This document shows, piece by piece, positions 36,194-47,910 of a stretch of DNA of 64,000 bases; position 1 is the first letter of the stretch; every line of letters begins with the position of its first letter. This DNA comes from Tachypleus tridentatus. Lineage: Eukaryota; Arthropoda; Merostomata; Xiphosura; Limulidae. A program made the position numbers and the translations under genes. Under the pieces are notes generated by a model. That model worked only from the letters and a program-made list of their open reading frames with translations. It did no database searches and was not told where the DNA came from. The stretch lies in the NCBI RefSeq assembly GCF_004210375.1, contig NC_134834.1:137425009-137489008 (forward strand), read 5' to 3'.

Positions 36194-36270
36194 TTGTTTG
36201 TTTGTAATTAAGCACAAAGCTGTGCACACCACTGGTATTGAAACCTGGATTCTAGGTGGAGGCTCAATAC
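36194..36270 (-). repeat. SINE-B with its CpGs lost
   Basis: AATTAAGCACAAAGCTGTGC and CACCACTGGTATTGAAACC match the B family minus strand, with a deletion. CpGs of the consensus (CACGGGTATCGAAACCCGG) appear as TG or CA here. Confidence 0.75.
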
Positions 36271-39200
36271 TTGATGCACTAACATAACATCTGTTATAGA
36301 TTTGTAAAATGCATGACAACAGTTCTAGCAATCATATCCATCTCTTGGGAGGGTACCATCTACCTCACATTTTGTACACTAATTAACCTACACATACAGT
36401 GTAATGTAACAGAAGCATTAGTGATGAAAGCAAAATTACTTTTGACATCATAGCTTATCAATCAGCACTCAACTGTTTTGTTTATGTTGGTCCTGTCATC
36501 TAAGGATCAGTCAACCCACTGTATCAAATAAAGATGAAAATAATTGTGATTAAACCTAGGTAAATGATGCTCATAGTACCAAGTTATAAGCAGTTCATGT
36601 CAGTTTCTCTTGCTGTGTTACAGTACAACTCCTTTTCTGCACATCAGACCTGCCAAATCTACATAAACAATCTTAAATCACAACACAAAACAAGGCCATA
36701 TAGGATAACATTAGGAAACTTCTACATCAAACATTCACCAACATTTGCCACAAAAAACTTATTTTGAGTTACTTGTAAACAGAAATTGCAAAGCCCTTCA
36801 ACTTATAATTATAGTCAGTAAATGTTGTATTATCTAATATATTTAGCAAATATTTTATGGTCTTCTCTTAGAAATGTCATTGTAAGTTACTAGACAGATT
36901 GAGCAATTATTATAAGACATCAATTCAATGTTCACATTTCATTACTGAATATTATTTAATAGCTCAGAAACTAAAAACCATGAAAAGTTCTTTCAGTAAC
37001 TAATCTGTGAATTAACTGATCATTTTAATTACTTCTCAGTTGAGCAATTATTACACAATATTTTACTATCAATCATCACTAAATAACTTTGAAAAAATTT
37101 AGTCACACCATTTTAGTTATTAATTTGTTAACTACCTAACTGTAACTACCAGTGGTAAAGCAGTTAATCCCAGTCATAATAATGACATCAACATACCATA
37201 GCTCTAATATCAGAGTCATCAAACCAATTTGTTACTGCCGTTCCCTCATCTGACCCTTCATGTCAAATATGTTTTGCCAGTATTTTCCTCCTCAACAAGT
37301 GAATCAAGATTGTACAACACAGTTCTTATTCATATTATCATGAAAGTCAGTGTAGCCATCCTTCTAGAGCAACTAGTTGTTGACAGACTTGTCAATGACA
37401 TAGGGTTTCAGAATGCTACACATTCACTGCAGTTCACGGTTGTTGAGCTGTTAATATATGAGTTGTTGGACAGTTAAGCCAAAAACAAGTCACTTATGCA
37501 CTGCAGACATGTACCATAGCTCTAATAAAAATTTATTCTACTAATTTTTTGTTGTAAGATCTCTTTTAAACATAGAGCCAGCTTATATAACTGATGATGT
37601 GCAAATCAATTACTGCAAAATATAGCCACTACATTGTTTTATAGACACCGCAGCATACTTGCAGTAGTTGATGAGCCATATACAAAAGTTACTGTGAGTG
37701 CTATACTATTGATCTGAACAATAGATTTGAAGAACAATTTGTTGATTGATGTCTAAGTTGCATATTACACAAAGTAGTTCCCCATCGCAGTCAATTTGTT
37801 CAGGATTCATAACTTTAATAAACATCTAATTGACAAATAACATTTCCAAATCATTAGACTGATGGTGGTATGGTGAATTACACATTTTGTCCATACTTAT
37901 CACTTGACAAAACTTTACAAAATGGCTAATTATATTAACTTCTTTCCTTTAGATGTCTCAAAGAGTGCTTTCTTGTGTTCATCAATAAATCATTGGTGTA
38001 CTGCTCTAAAGTATTGAATAAGGGATAAGTTTTATAAAATAATTTATAAAGACCAGTTACTCTTTCTCAATTTCTGGCAAATGATCAGGTATATCTGGGA
38101 TTATTCTCTGTGAAGAACAATTTAATTATATGCTAGAATTTTCTTTGAACTGTTTCTTCCTGTGAGTTGTAATTATGGTTCAGTGTCTACAGTGTGCCTC
38201 AATATGTTTATGAGAATGCAGCATGAATAACAACTTTTACATAATGGTAATTATTAATGATATGTGATGCTGTCTTTCAGTTTTTACATTATACAAGTTC
38301 CAAATTATTTTCTGATTTAGACCTCTCCTAATTATTAGCTGCCTCATAATTTCATTGCAACGCTCCCATGTTAAAGACAGTGCAACACACCATCATGCAC
38401 TAACAGCTAAAGATAAAAGTGCCAGATGTTACTTACATAAATAGTGCATTGGTCTGTTTGTTATGGTGATACTTTACATTCCTGCATGACAGTGTACCCT
38501 AGTAATATCCTCCTTATTAGTCATTTTTGGTGTCCAATTCTGAGTAGATTTATTACAACCTGTATGGTTTATTGTGACTGTTGCAAGATCTAAAGTTTCA
38601 AAATAAGGGTATGACTCACTGATTGGCAGACAATCCTTTGGTATATTCACACTATTATTCTAAAAAGTGTTGTACATTGTACTGTCACCATATTCATATT
38701 CAGCAATATCATACATTTTGGACTTTAGAATTTCATCAATAATTTCACTAAGCATAGCCTACTCAAATAGTGAACATTGTGCAGTACTAATGGTAATACT
38801 AACAGCAATATTTTGATAAATTCTACAACTGTAGTACTGTTTCTTCTTTGCTTTAGAGTGCTGGTATTCAGGGGCTGTTAGCATTTGTCTTGCACACGTG
38901 ATGATATGCTCTATACTACACACCTTGAAATACCACTCCAATTCCACTATCAATGCCAATATCAAGAATGAATGGAATATCTTGAAGAGAATAAGTAAAT
39001 AATGACAATACCCTAATCAAATCATATTTTTAGAAGCTGGAATGAACTACCCACATTCAGCTGTTTTGTCAGTTTATTTCATGTAAACAATAGTGTGGTA
39101 TTTTTGAGAAATTGGAGACCAAAAAGTGAAAGTGGCAGTAACATATAAAATCAAGAAAGCCATAAACTTCTTATTTTGTTTTAATGTAAGTCAGTCTTTA

Positions 39201-40790
39201 ACAATTTCAAAAATAATACAGGAATTAATCTAACAATGTGAATGAGTAAATTCACCAAATTAGTACACACTTTCCTAATATCAGTTTCATGCTTATTTGT
39301 TATATATGTTAGAATATCATTCATAAATTCTCAATGATTGGCTGAAATATGACTGAAAAATGTATCCCACATAGTCCTCTAAGTATGAATTTCATAAGGC
39401 ACTTAAAAAGGATAAGTGCATTATTACATGGGTTGAATGACAAGGATACAAAATTTCTGAAGCCTTTTGGGAATACCCAGACAAATCTCATCCAATTTGA
39501 CTTGCAAGTAGCTGGAAGCCATATAAAGCGTAATGAACCAACAGGCCTTTTAAGCATATCCAGTTTATTTAGATGTACATGGTCAAGGAAAGGCATCAAA
39601 GTCTGTCATCAAGTTTTCATGAGAAATGTTCTTGTAGAATCTCATAATTCTTTCCTTCTACATAATAATAAATAGAAATGATCAAGTACTATCTAAGGCT
39701 ATATTATCATTTCCTTTAATGCCTGCTCTAATATAATTCTTGTAATATTATTGATGCTCCAAAAAGAAACTTAACAACAGTTTTTCTGTTAGATGGCCAT
39801 CTTCTATCTTTAGTTGATGACGTGTTAATGTTGTCCTACCAAAACAGCACCTGATCATACTAATTCTTCAATAAACTCCTTAAACAATTTAATAAATTCT
39901 TGTATTTAATCCAGGTTGGTAGCATGTCCACACTCATGTCAATCACATGGAAGTTCTGAATACTTCACTTTCCATTACTGTTGTAATGGCTGTTTTAGCT
40001 TAAAGCTAAATACTCATAGCTACAGACCAGCACAGGCATGATGCCACTATTCAAACACATATATGTTGGATGAAGTACAGCCTGAATTCTGGACAAGTAA
40101 AATCTTTTAATACATTACTTCTATATCCATAGCAGATTGCAACAGTGTATCTGCATCTGTAGCACATCATGGAACACCAATTGTACTACAACTTGCTTCT
40201 CAACAAGTACATATATAGCCCATTGTTCTTTGTTCAGTCTAGTAAGCATTGATTGGATGATCTTTTTAAAACATGTAAATAAGTTGTTGCAAAAGCAAAA
40301 AATGAGTGTCAACTTCCACAGCAAATCCATTCATTAGATACCAGTGACTGAACCAAGATACACAACAATTAACTTATTAAGCAGATGATAGTACCAAGAT
40401 AAAACTGGTTACATGTTTCTTCATTTACATGTATGATATTATTATTTGTCAGGCAGAAATTGATGTTGATTAGCTGTAGTGGTGGTTTCACTCAGAGTGT
40501 GTGATAACCTCAAGACTGGTTAAGGTTTTGGCTGCTCCAGTATCCAATTGACTCTCAATCTCATGCCCATGTATTACTATACATAACTTGTGGCAAGAAT
40601 TTCATGCAATTATGCTACTGAATACAAGCAAACTCTTGTGCTTGTCTACATCAGTGGTGAGACCAAACTGAAGCTGCACAGGTTTAAATGATGTGGAGCT
40701 AGCTGCTGCAACATTTTTGCTGTTGACTCTCCTCTACTTGCTGTTTTATCAGCAACAGAAGTTTGGTCCCAAAGCCCTCTCTATAAATCA

Positions 40791-40968
40791 CCTTGAGCTA
40801 TGTTGCACTAGCTGTACCTAATTTAGCAGTGTAAGACCAATGGAAGGCATCTAGTCATCACCACCCACTGCCAACTCTTGGGCTACTCTTTTGCCAACGA
40901 ATAGTGAGATGACTGTAACATTATAACGCCCCCACGACTGAAAGGACAAGCCTGTTTGGTGTGACGGA
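40791..40968 (-). repeat. SINE-A, head missing
   Basis: GCACTAGCTGTACCTAATTT, CCACTGCCAACTCTTGGGC and ACGCCCCCACGACTGAAAGG match the minus-strand body. It stops at GGTGTGACGG before the B box. Confidence 0.87.
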
Positions 40969-41081
40969 ATGTTGTTAGAGAATTAGCTTTATTTAGAGAA
41001 TGAATGCTCCTGAGATCTCTGTAGACGTTCTCACGTTATGTGGAAAACATGCTTATAAGAACCTTCACATATAATCTCAGG

Positions 41082-41286
41082 GTAATAATCGCATTAAAGT
41101 CTTTGAACTTCGTCCAGTACTAAATCATCCAAGCACAATTTAAGAATTTGTACCACCTTTCCTTAAGACTAAGTATTCGAGCAGACAGTCAGTGAAATGC
41201 TTGAGGAAATTGTACAGATCCTCCTTTACTGTCATTTTAAACACTAGTGAGTTAATCTGTGAAATGGTATTTTGGTGTGGACAAGA
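41082..41286 (+). repeat. Local direct duplication, copy 1 (205 bp)
   Basis: Matches 41381-41585 at a constant offset of 299 bp with about four differences and no gaps. Confidence 0.95.
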
Positions 41287-41331
41287 TAGCCCTCAGGTAG
41301 CTTTGTGCGAAATTCAAAACAAACAAACAGA
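41287..41331 (+). repeat. SINE-A tail between duplicated copies
   Basis: TAGCCCTCAGGTAGCTTTGT and GCGAAATTCAAAACAAAC are the last ~45 bp of SINE-A. They begin exactly where duplicate copy 1 ends. Confidence 0.85.
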
Positions 41332-41380
41332 TCATCTGAGTAAAGTAGTAGTGAAATCCATTTAACATGAGCACCAATCG

Positions 41381-41585
41381 GCAATAATCGCATTCAAGTC
41401 TTTGAACTTCGTCCAGTGCTAAATCATCCAAGCACAATTTAAGAATTTGTACCACCTTTCCTTAAGACTAAGTATTCGAGCGGACAGTCAGTGAAATGCT
41501 TGAGGAAATTGTACAGATCCTCCTTTACTGTCATTTTAAACACTAGTGAGTTAATCTGTGAAATGGTATTTTGGTGTGGACAAGA
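41381..41585 (+). repeat. Local direct duplication, copy 2 (205 bp)
   Basis: The second copy of 41082-41286. Differences include AGTGCTA for AGTACTA and GAGCGGA for GAGCAGA. Confidence 0.95.
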
Positions 41586-42928
41586 ACATTCTGCTAGTGT
41601 GTTTACTGCTGTATTGCTGAGACACTGTCAATGCTTGTGAGAGGCCTCCATTTTTTATTCCTAAATTCCAGAGACACATACATCTTGGTGAATGTAATGT
41701 TCTTAAATGTGATCAGCGATACACATTACTGTTGCATTTCACATCCATCTCAATTAATGGACATAACCTCAGGATATTATCATAAGGTATTGGTTATTTT
41801 TGAGGCTTCTGGCTGCTTTGTGAGTACACAAAATCCAAGTGCTATGTACAGATACCAATCACTGTCATTCTTTGAAAAAAGCTCTTATAATACCATTATT
41901 GATTATAAGCGTAACCTTGTCTCGATCTTTGATCCACAGCTCTACTCACTATTAATATATCATAGTTGAGATACTGTTCTTCATCATAACTTTAACCATG
42001 AATGTTTTCATCAGTTTAGTGATAGTTCTTACAGAAATTTTTCTTGGGTAGTTTTGACAGCAGATGCATGGACAGGTGAATGTTAGAATACCTCACTCAT
42101 CCTTCAAAAGATGATGCACTAAATAGATATAATCGCTTTCGAGAAAGTGGTTAAAGGACATGTAATTAACAGCGACAACAATCTAAAAATGTTAAAAGGT
42201 GATAAGACGGGATTATAGCTTGGCATTACATTGTAAGAGTGCAGATTTACCACTGAGCCGCTAGGTCGATATCAAAAAAGAGAAGTTCAAAGTGGACCTC
42301 GTTTTAAACAAAGATGCAGGAATGAAGCTGTTTCCTTCCGTCAACAGATTTGAGCATGTGTGTTCCTACGAAAAAATAGCTACTTGATTTGTTGTGGTGA
42401 CTTTGCATAACACTTTGGTGTTTTATGACAGGTACATTTTTTTTAAATATCTGTGAAGTGATTTGAGCTAAACAGCTTTGACCTGCCTTCTTTGTACGAG
42501 TATTTTTGTTTCGCATGATGTCGCAATTTAGTGAATGAGAAGTAATTGTTTATCTGTGATACTGTGACACCTCGTGGGTAGGTAACGTTAACATAAATTA
42601 ACACAAGAATATAAACAAAAACATAGGAGTTGTGTACTATAATGGTACATAAACATAATCATAATTTTCATATAAAATTAATGAGGCATTGGAACTCAAC
42701 TGTATTATACGTGTGCATGTGTGCTTCACTGTGGCTCAACAGTAAATGTGAGAGCGTGTAACACTTAAAATCGGGTTTTGTCACCTTCAGTAGGCAGAGC
42801 ACATGTAATTAATAGAGTAGATTTTAATTTAACAACAAACACACAAATATTACATCCTATATGTAACTCATTAAAAGCACAAATACATAAAACGTCTGTT
42901 TTTCATCGCAACTGTTCTTCCTGTCCTT
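41586..42928. other. Intergenic DNA, no recognised gene
   Basis: The longest open frame (41631-41969, +) has no family resemblance. Two weak SINE-C/B-like scraps occur: 42216-42266 (minus, ACTGAGCCGCTAGG) and 42726-42803 (plus, GTGGCTCAACAGTAAATG ... AGTAGGCAGAGCAC). Confidence 0.4.
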
Positions 42929-43120
42929 GTAGTAGGAATTGCTACGTGTTGTGGAAATTACAATACATATAACTAACCATGTTGTTCAAGTAGTAGGAAT
43001 TGCTACGTGTTGTGGAAATTACAATACATATAACTAACCATGTTGTTCAAGTAGTAGGAATTGCTACGTGTTGTGGAAATTACAATACATATAACTAACC
43101 ATGTTGTTCAAGTAGTAGGA
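42929..43120 (+). repeat. 61-bp minisatellite, three identical units
   Basis: The unit starts GTAGTAGGAATTGCTACGTG at 42929, 42990 and 43051, and a partial fourth starts at 43112. The three full units are identical by eye, so the expansion is recent or homogenised, or an assembly artefact. Confidence 0.96.
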
Positions 43121-45002
43121 TTTGGTTACTTAGGTAGAAACAAAATGGAGATACATAAATGCCCGAGATAATATACACTGCTGTCTGCAGTGGAGATCGC
43201 CAACAAGATACCTTTTTTTTATCCAAGTAATAATAACGGTATAAGTGAAAATCACTGTGGGTAAACTTACATTATTTAAATAATACAAATTTATAACTAG
43301 TTGAAAACCAGCATAAATTTATTAATATATACATTGCACATTCTATTTTGATTTGATAATCATTGTGTTTGTCACTCATTATTTCCTTCTACTGTTTAGT
43401 TATCTGTGAATTTTTAGTTGCATTAAAACGCTAACTCATTTTCTACAAAAACATTTGTATTTTGAGTAAATATATGTATGATGAAATTGACATCAGTTTC
43501 GTTAGAAGTAGCGTACAGATACTATTAGTGCAGTAGAAGAGTATGTAAATTTATGATCACGCGAAGTGTACTCTCATGATTTACTCTGTGAATAAATACC
43601 GTGCCAGAAGTTTCACTAAAAAAAAAAAAGTCACGAGATAGTTAGAGATGAAAATAGTTATTGCTGCTTGTCACTTGATATTGAAATTGAATAGTACAAT
43701 ATTGTGTTTGTTGTATTTATTTACATATTTTTAGGAATTAGTTTTTTGTTATTTTTCATGATACTATTATTACTGATTTGTTAATATTGATGATAAATTG
43801 TTTATTCATGTTAGGATGAAGTCCTGACCAGGTATTTGTTCACCAACTCTGTTTTGGTAAGTGATGAATTTATTTGTAAGTGTATCATGAATAAATTGTT
43901 TTTGTTGTCGAATCCAGGTTGTAGTAATGTGTTGGTTTTAGACAGGTAAATGCTGTGTAGAAATGATAACGTAAAACAACATTTTTACATGTGTGGATTC
44001 TCGTTTCTGAGGTAACTTGCTGTCCACAAAGTTTCTAAAGTTCTTGAAAATTATTTACTTCAATTGAAAAGGAAATGTTTGGATATACATATTACGTCCA
44101 GAATTTAATGTTAATCAATGTATTTCATATGCACTGTTGGAATTTTCTTTGTGTAAGATGATGGTTACTAGAAAACGAAACGCTTAATTAAAGAAAAAAG
44201 ATTAAAACTATGTTGAATAGAAAGGGTTTTAATCTTTTTATTTAATTAAAGCTCAGTTTATAGTTGTTTTTAAACTGATATTTTCGTTTGAGTACACTTT
44301 TACATTTAAAAACGGTTTTCTGAAAACGGGACGCCCTTACATGATCTGTAAATTTACATGTTCATGGTTGGCTCTGAAATTCTTTGAGTTCCGGGAATAA
44401 AGAGTAGGCTCAGAATATTCGATGAAATCAGTCGGCTTTTCTTTGAAAAAAAAATCAGCACAAACATGTTCTTTTTGCCCAGTGCTTTAAACCCAGGTGT
44501 CAGAATAATCAGCTCTTGATTAACTGGTAAATGAAAACAAAGTTTAAATTGAACATAATAGTTTCACAACATGCATTTTATTCAATTTGGGTCAATAGAA
44601 TCTAATATAAGTGACTGAAATAATTTGTCTTTGACTTACATTCTAAACGAAAGATTGCATGGTGTATTGAAAGCGCGCATTTATTTGACAAAAAATATAA
44701 TAATAAAACTGATATGAGCAAAATAAAAATGTGAGGATGTGGCAAATTATGAAAGCGCAAAAATAACTTCAGGACTTATGACATATTGTTAACGAAGAGT
44801 ACAGCATACTAACTTATTTCTAGCTTTTCTAAAAGTGTTTGTATCATTTAGCCTTTTAAAAATAAAGTTAGAATTTTTTCATCCCATGGTTTATTATAGG
44901 AATTTCAATTCTTAGTTAAAAATTACAGAGGTGTAACAGATTTACTGTTGCACATTTATTTTAGTGCCTACGTTTGTTTCAGTGTAGTTTTCATTTTTTG
45001 CA
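43121..45002. other. AT-rich intergenic DNA, no gene seen
   Basis: No supported coding region or repeat is visible. Confidence 0.5.
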
Positions 45003-45532
45003 GATGACATATATTGTTGACTGTATATTGCGTAAGTCTCGTCTGTTTTCGAAATTTGTAGAAGATTCTTGAGAGTAAGACTCAACGGTATACATTTACG
45101 AAAACGCTGGCGTTCTCGATCATTGTTGAAACTTCTAGAAACTCGCGTGATTGTTATATAAAAACGACGAACCAGAAGAAAAAAATATTATTCGTCAGCT
45201 ACAGTTTGTGTGATATATGTCTCAGAAGCTATAATTGTGATTAACGCCCATTAATTGGCAAACTACAAAATTTAACCAGGAACGTTTACTGATTTTGAAC
45301 ATTATAAACCGTTCAACTTCAGAGAAATACATCGGACATTATTATTCCTACGAGGATATTAAATATATTCGCTGGGAAAAGTCAGCTTGTAAGGGTGTGA
45401 GGCCAAACAAGAACCCAGCAAGCCAGCTTAAGCAAACTGTGAGACAATATCAACTCAAAATTAATTTTCTTTTCGTGGTCTTGGATCGCCAATAAATTAT
45501 TCAATTCTACACCGGATATAAGACTCAGTATT
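45003..45532 (+). repeat. Dispersed heat-shock-element repeat, copy 1 (left part)
   Basis: Continues at 48461-48523 after the Penelope-like insertion. Collinear with the minus strand of 20395-20966, which has no insertion at the matching GATATAAGACTYAGTATTG. It contains two heat-shock-like sites and a TATA box in promoter-like order. No intact ORF follows. Confidence 0.75.
45061..45163 (+). promoter_or_regulatory. Heat-shock-like promoter: two HSEs and a TATA box
   Basis: GAAGATTCTTGAG at 45061-45073 is a near-consensus three-unit site. GAAACTTCTAGAA at 45128-45140 is a perfect GAAnnTTCnnGAA. TATATAAAA at 45155-45163 lies 14 bp downstream. The arrangement resembles a heat-shock gene promoter; activity is inferred. 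Confidence 0.5.
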
Positions 45533-45583
45533 ATATATGCAAAAACGGCTCGTTTGGGTTGAGAAAATATTTTACATAGAAGA

Positions 45584-45625
45584 GCGAACAACGTTTCGAC
45601 CTTCTTCGGTCATCGTCAGGTTCAC
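45584..45625 (-). ncRNA. Hammerhead-ribozyme-like motif, inverted arm
   Basis: The 42-nt reverse complement of the sense-arm motif at 48321-48362: stem I GUGAAC / GUUCGC, core CUGACGA, stem II GACC / GGUC, and GAAAC. Hammerhead motifs are reported from Penelope-like elements. Cleavage has not been shown here. Confidence 0.55.
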
Positions 45626-45746
45626 AAAGAAAGAGGTAACTGACCGGAAGCTGATCACATATTTGAAAGGGGTTGTGTAACTGAGTGTCGGAATGTAGAG
45701 GGCGGTGTTAGATGTTTGAATATATAATTTTATTTATTTTATTATA

Positions 45747-46058
45747 TTAATATAGGTATAAAGGCGTTCCTTTATATTGGTTTATTTTGGGTTTAAGTTG
45801 TTGTATAAGTGAGGATTCTTTAATTTTGCGTTTGTTTATGTTTGTTTCTTTATTTAGTATTTGAGTGTTTTCTATGGTTATGTTGTGTTTATTTGACTTG
45901 CAGTGTTCGAAAACGTGTGAAGGTGACTTTTTATGTTCTCTGAATATGGTTTCCATTTTTCTATTTGTTTCTCCAATATAGAAATCGTGGCAGTTATTAC
46001 ATTGTATTTTATAAATAACGTTGGTGTGGTGTTTGTCAGTATAGTTTTTACATAGCAT
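45747..46058 (-). CDS. GIY-YIG endonuclease domain of PLE (inverted copy, open)
   Basis: A 103-residue open frame on the minus strand within the inverted arm. It has DKHHTN, CNNCHDFYIGETNRK (the YIG motif after a CxxC), IFREHKKSPSHVFEH with the Arg and Glu-His region, and the C-terminus QYKGTPLYLY. In PLEs this domain nicks the target for retrotransposition. Here it lacks its own reverse transcriptase on the same strand, so it is a passenger of the 5' inversion. Its frame is open where the sense copy is frameshifted relative to the RT. Confidence 0.85.
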   Translation of the reverse strand: MLCKNYTDKHHTNVIYKIQCNNCHDFYIGETNRKMETIFREHKKSPSHVFEHCKSNKHNITIENTQILNKETNINKRKIKESSLIQQLKPKINQYKGTPLYLY

Positions 46059-46204
46059 AGACCTCAGTTTTGTGCCTGGTTTTTGAATAAATTTGGTATT
46101 AAGTGGAATGTCATATTTTGTTACTAGTTTTTGCCAAATGTTGGTTATTTTTCTGCTGATGTCAGGAATATATGGTATACAGCAGTATATGGTTTCGTGA
46201 TTTT

Positions 46205-46602
46205 CAACTTCGCAATAGCACCTAGGTACATTCCAACCATAGAAATCAAAACATGTTTAGAAGATCTAGCCAGGAGACTTGTGATACTTTCTACAGAAAA
46301 CAAAAACAAGGAAACAACCAAAAACAACCAACAGAAAGAAGACAACTTAGATAATTTTATTGACATCCAACAGCCAAACTTCCCAGGTAAAATTACAAAT
46401 TTATATTTTCCAGAAACACCTAAAAACAACATCTTAAACGATTTTTTCAAAGAATTTTCTCACAAAACCATCAACATAATTTCATAAAACAGAAAACTAA
46501 AAAAACAACCTTACAAAAAGAGACATTAATTCCATTAAAAACCTAAAACAAGACAAAAGCATAAAAATTCTAAAAGCAGATAAAGGTAATGCTATAGTCA
46601 TA
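46205..46602 (+). pseudogene. N-terminal PLE ORF remnant with frame breaks
   Basis: Just after the inversion junction the sense strand reads NFAIAPRYIPTIEIKTCLED, a PLE N-terminal motif, down to a stop near 46485. Sequence then resumes in the RT frame as NNLTKRDINSIKNLK and KILKADKGNAIVIMN. At least one stop and one frame change separate the parts, and the true start of the ORF is missing (5' truncation). Confidence 0.7.
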
Positions 46603-47910
46603 ATGAACACGAATGGATACACCCAAAATATGAAGAACATCCTATCAGACACGAACAAATTTAAACCAACACACACAAATCCAACAAAGACACACGAGAC
46701 GCAACTGAACAAATTACTACTACAAATGAAAAAAGCCAACACAATTTCACAAACACTTTATTCCTACCTACGTAAAACCGACTCACGCACACCACATATA
46801 TACGGCATCCCCAAACCTCATAAACCAGATTGTCCATTACGACCAATAATGTCCACATATGAATCGTTTAATTACAATCTTGGTAAATACATAGCATGGG
46901 CATTCTCCAAATATGTAACATCAGCCAGCTCATTCATCAAAGACTCTTTTAATTTCAAGTCTAATCTAAATCAACTTAATCATAAAGCCTTAATGGCCAG
47001 TTTCGATGTTATATCCCTCTTTACAGAAGTTCCAACCACTGAAGCCTGCAAGATAGCCTTAGAACTCTATATCCGAGACCCTAATCCAACTATAGACATT
47101 CCCAGTAACCTATCAGCAACCCTCATAGAATTCACCACGATAAAGACAAACTTCATGTTCAACAACCAAAACTATATACAAACAGATGGCCTAAGCATGG
47201 GCAACCCAGTATCACCAGTTCTAGCCAATATTTTTATGACACAAGTTGAAACACAAGCAATTAACACAGCATTACATCCACCACTATACTGGTACAGATA
47301 TGTAGATGACACGGTTGCGGGATTCAAATCTACAGAACACATACTTAATTTTTTCAATCACATTAATTCTATACATCCCAACATTAACTTCACATGTGAA
47401 CAGCACGAAAGCAATCAAATGTCATTTCTTAACCTCAAAATTACAAGAACCGATACACAATTCAAAACAGAAATCCACCGAAAAATCACCCATACTGGAC
47501 TATACATTCCTTGGGACTCAGCACATGAAACAAAACAAAAACTCAACATACTAAGAAACCAAATAAACACAGCCATAAAACTATGCTCACCAGATAAAAT
47601 TAACGATGAATTAGAAAAAATAAAACAATACTTCATCAACATCAATAAGTTTCCTTCACAAACCATACAAAACATAATACGCACACACCTGGACAGAAAG
47701 CAAAATCAACCAACTAAAGTAAATATATCTCACGAATCAAAAAATCACGAAACCATATACTGCTGTATACCATATATTCCTGACATCAGCAGAAAAATAA
47801 CCAACATTTGGCAAAAACTAGTAACAAAATGTAACATTCCAGTTAATACCAAATTTATTCAAACACCAGGCACAAAACTGAGGTCTATGCTATGTAAAAA
47901 ACTACACTGA
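46603..47910 (+). CDS. Penelope-like reverse transcriptase
   Basis: A 435-codon open frame. Before motif A it has HIYGIPKPHKPDCPLRPIM. Motif A is ASFDVISLFTEVPT, with catalytic Asp at about residue 140. Motif B is GLSMGNPVSPVLANIFM. Motif C is YWYRYVDDTVAGF, with the catalytic Asp pair. Motif D/E is MSFLNLKITR. The frame extends upstream of the first ATG (KADKGNAIVI). All catalytic aspartates are present. It ends by frameshift at an A6 run (47895-47900), so the endonuclease that should follow is out of frame. It acts in target-primed retrotransposition. The element is probably inactive because of 5' truncation. Confidence 0.93.
   Translation: MNTNGYTQNMKNILSDTNKFKPTHTNPTKTHETQLNKLLLQMKKANTISQTLYSYLRKTDSRTPHIYGIPKPHKPDCPLRPIMSTYESFNYNLGKYIAWAFSKYVTSASSFIKDSFNFKSNLNQLNHKALMASFDVISLFTEVPTTEACKIALELYIRDPNPTIDIPSNLSATLIEFTTIKTNFMFNNQNYIQTDGLSMGNPVSPVLANIFMTQVETQAINTALHPPLYWYRYVDDTVAGFKSTEHILNFFNHINSIHPNINFTCEQHESNQMSFLNLKITRTDTQFKTEIHRKITHTGLYIPWDSAHETKQKLNILRNQINTAIKLCSPDKINDELEKIKQYFININKFPSQTIQNIIRTHLDRKQNQPTKVNISHESKNHETIYCCIPYIPDISRKITNIWQKLVTKCNIPVNTKFIQTPGTKLRSMLCKKLH

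Larger units (their letters stand above)
35520..40790. other. CpG-depleted block, no gene recognised
   Basis: I count about 8 CpG dinucleotides in 5.27 kb by eye, with none between 35521 and about 37235. Neighbouring sequence carries roughly 20 per kb. The open frames here (for example 39349-39675 + and 39321-39599 -) resemble no protein I know. ACCATAGCTCTAATA occurs twice (about 37196 and 37511). It could be an old methylated transposon, or an intron of a methylated gene. Confidence 0.6.

Noticed and set aside
39321..39675. Overlapping ~92- and 108-codon frames on both strands
   Set aside because: Both strands are open together in a CpG-poor region with few stops by chance; there is no recognisable domain, so they are not called as genes.
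42929..43120. CRISPR-like array
   Set aside because: The repeats are directly adjacent with no spacers, in eukaryotic DNA; this is a minisatellite.
46131..46204. First part of the 46131-46487 open frame as the PLE N-terminus
   Set aside because: Up to about 46204 the sequence is the inverted arm; genuine N-terminal PLE sequence starts only after the junction.
46145..47684. Minus-strand frames opposite the reverse transcriptase
   Set aside because: They are antisense shadows of the RT frame with cysteine- and phenylalanine-rich composition and no motif.
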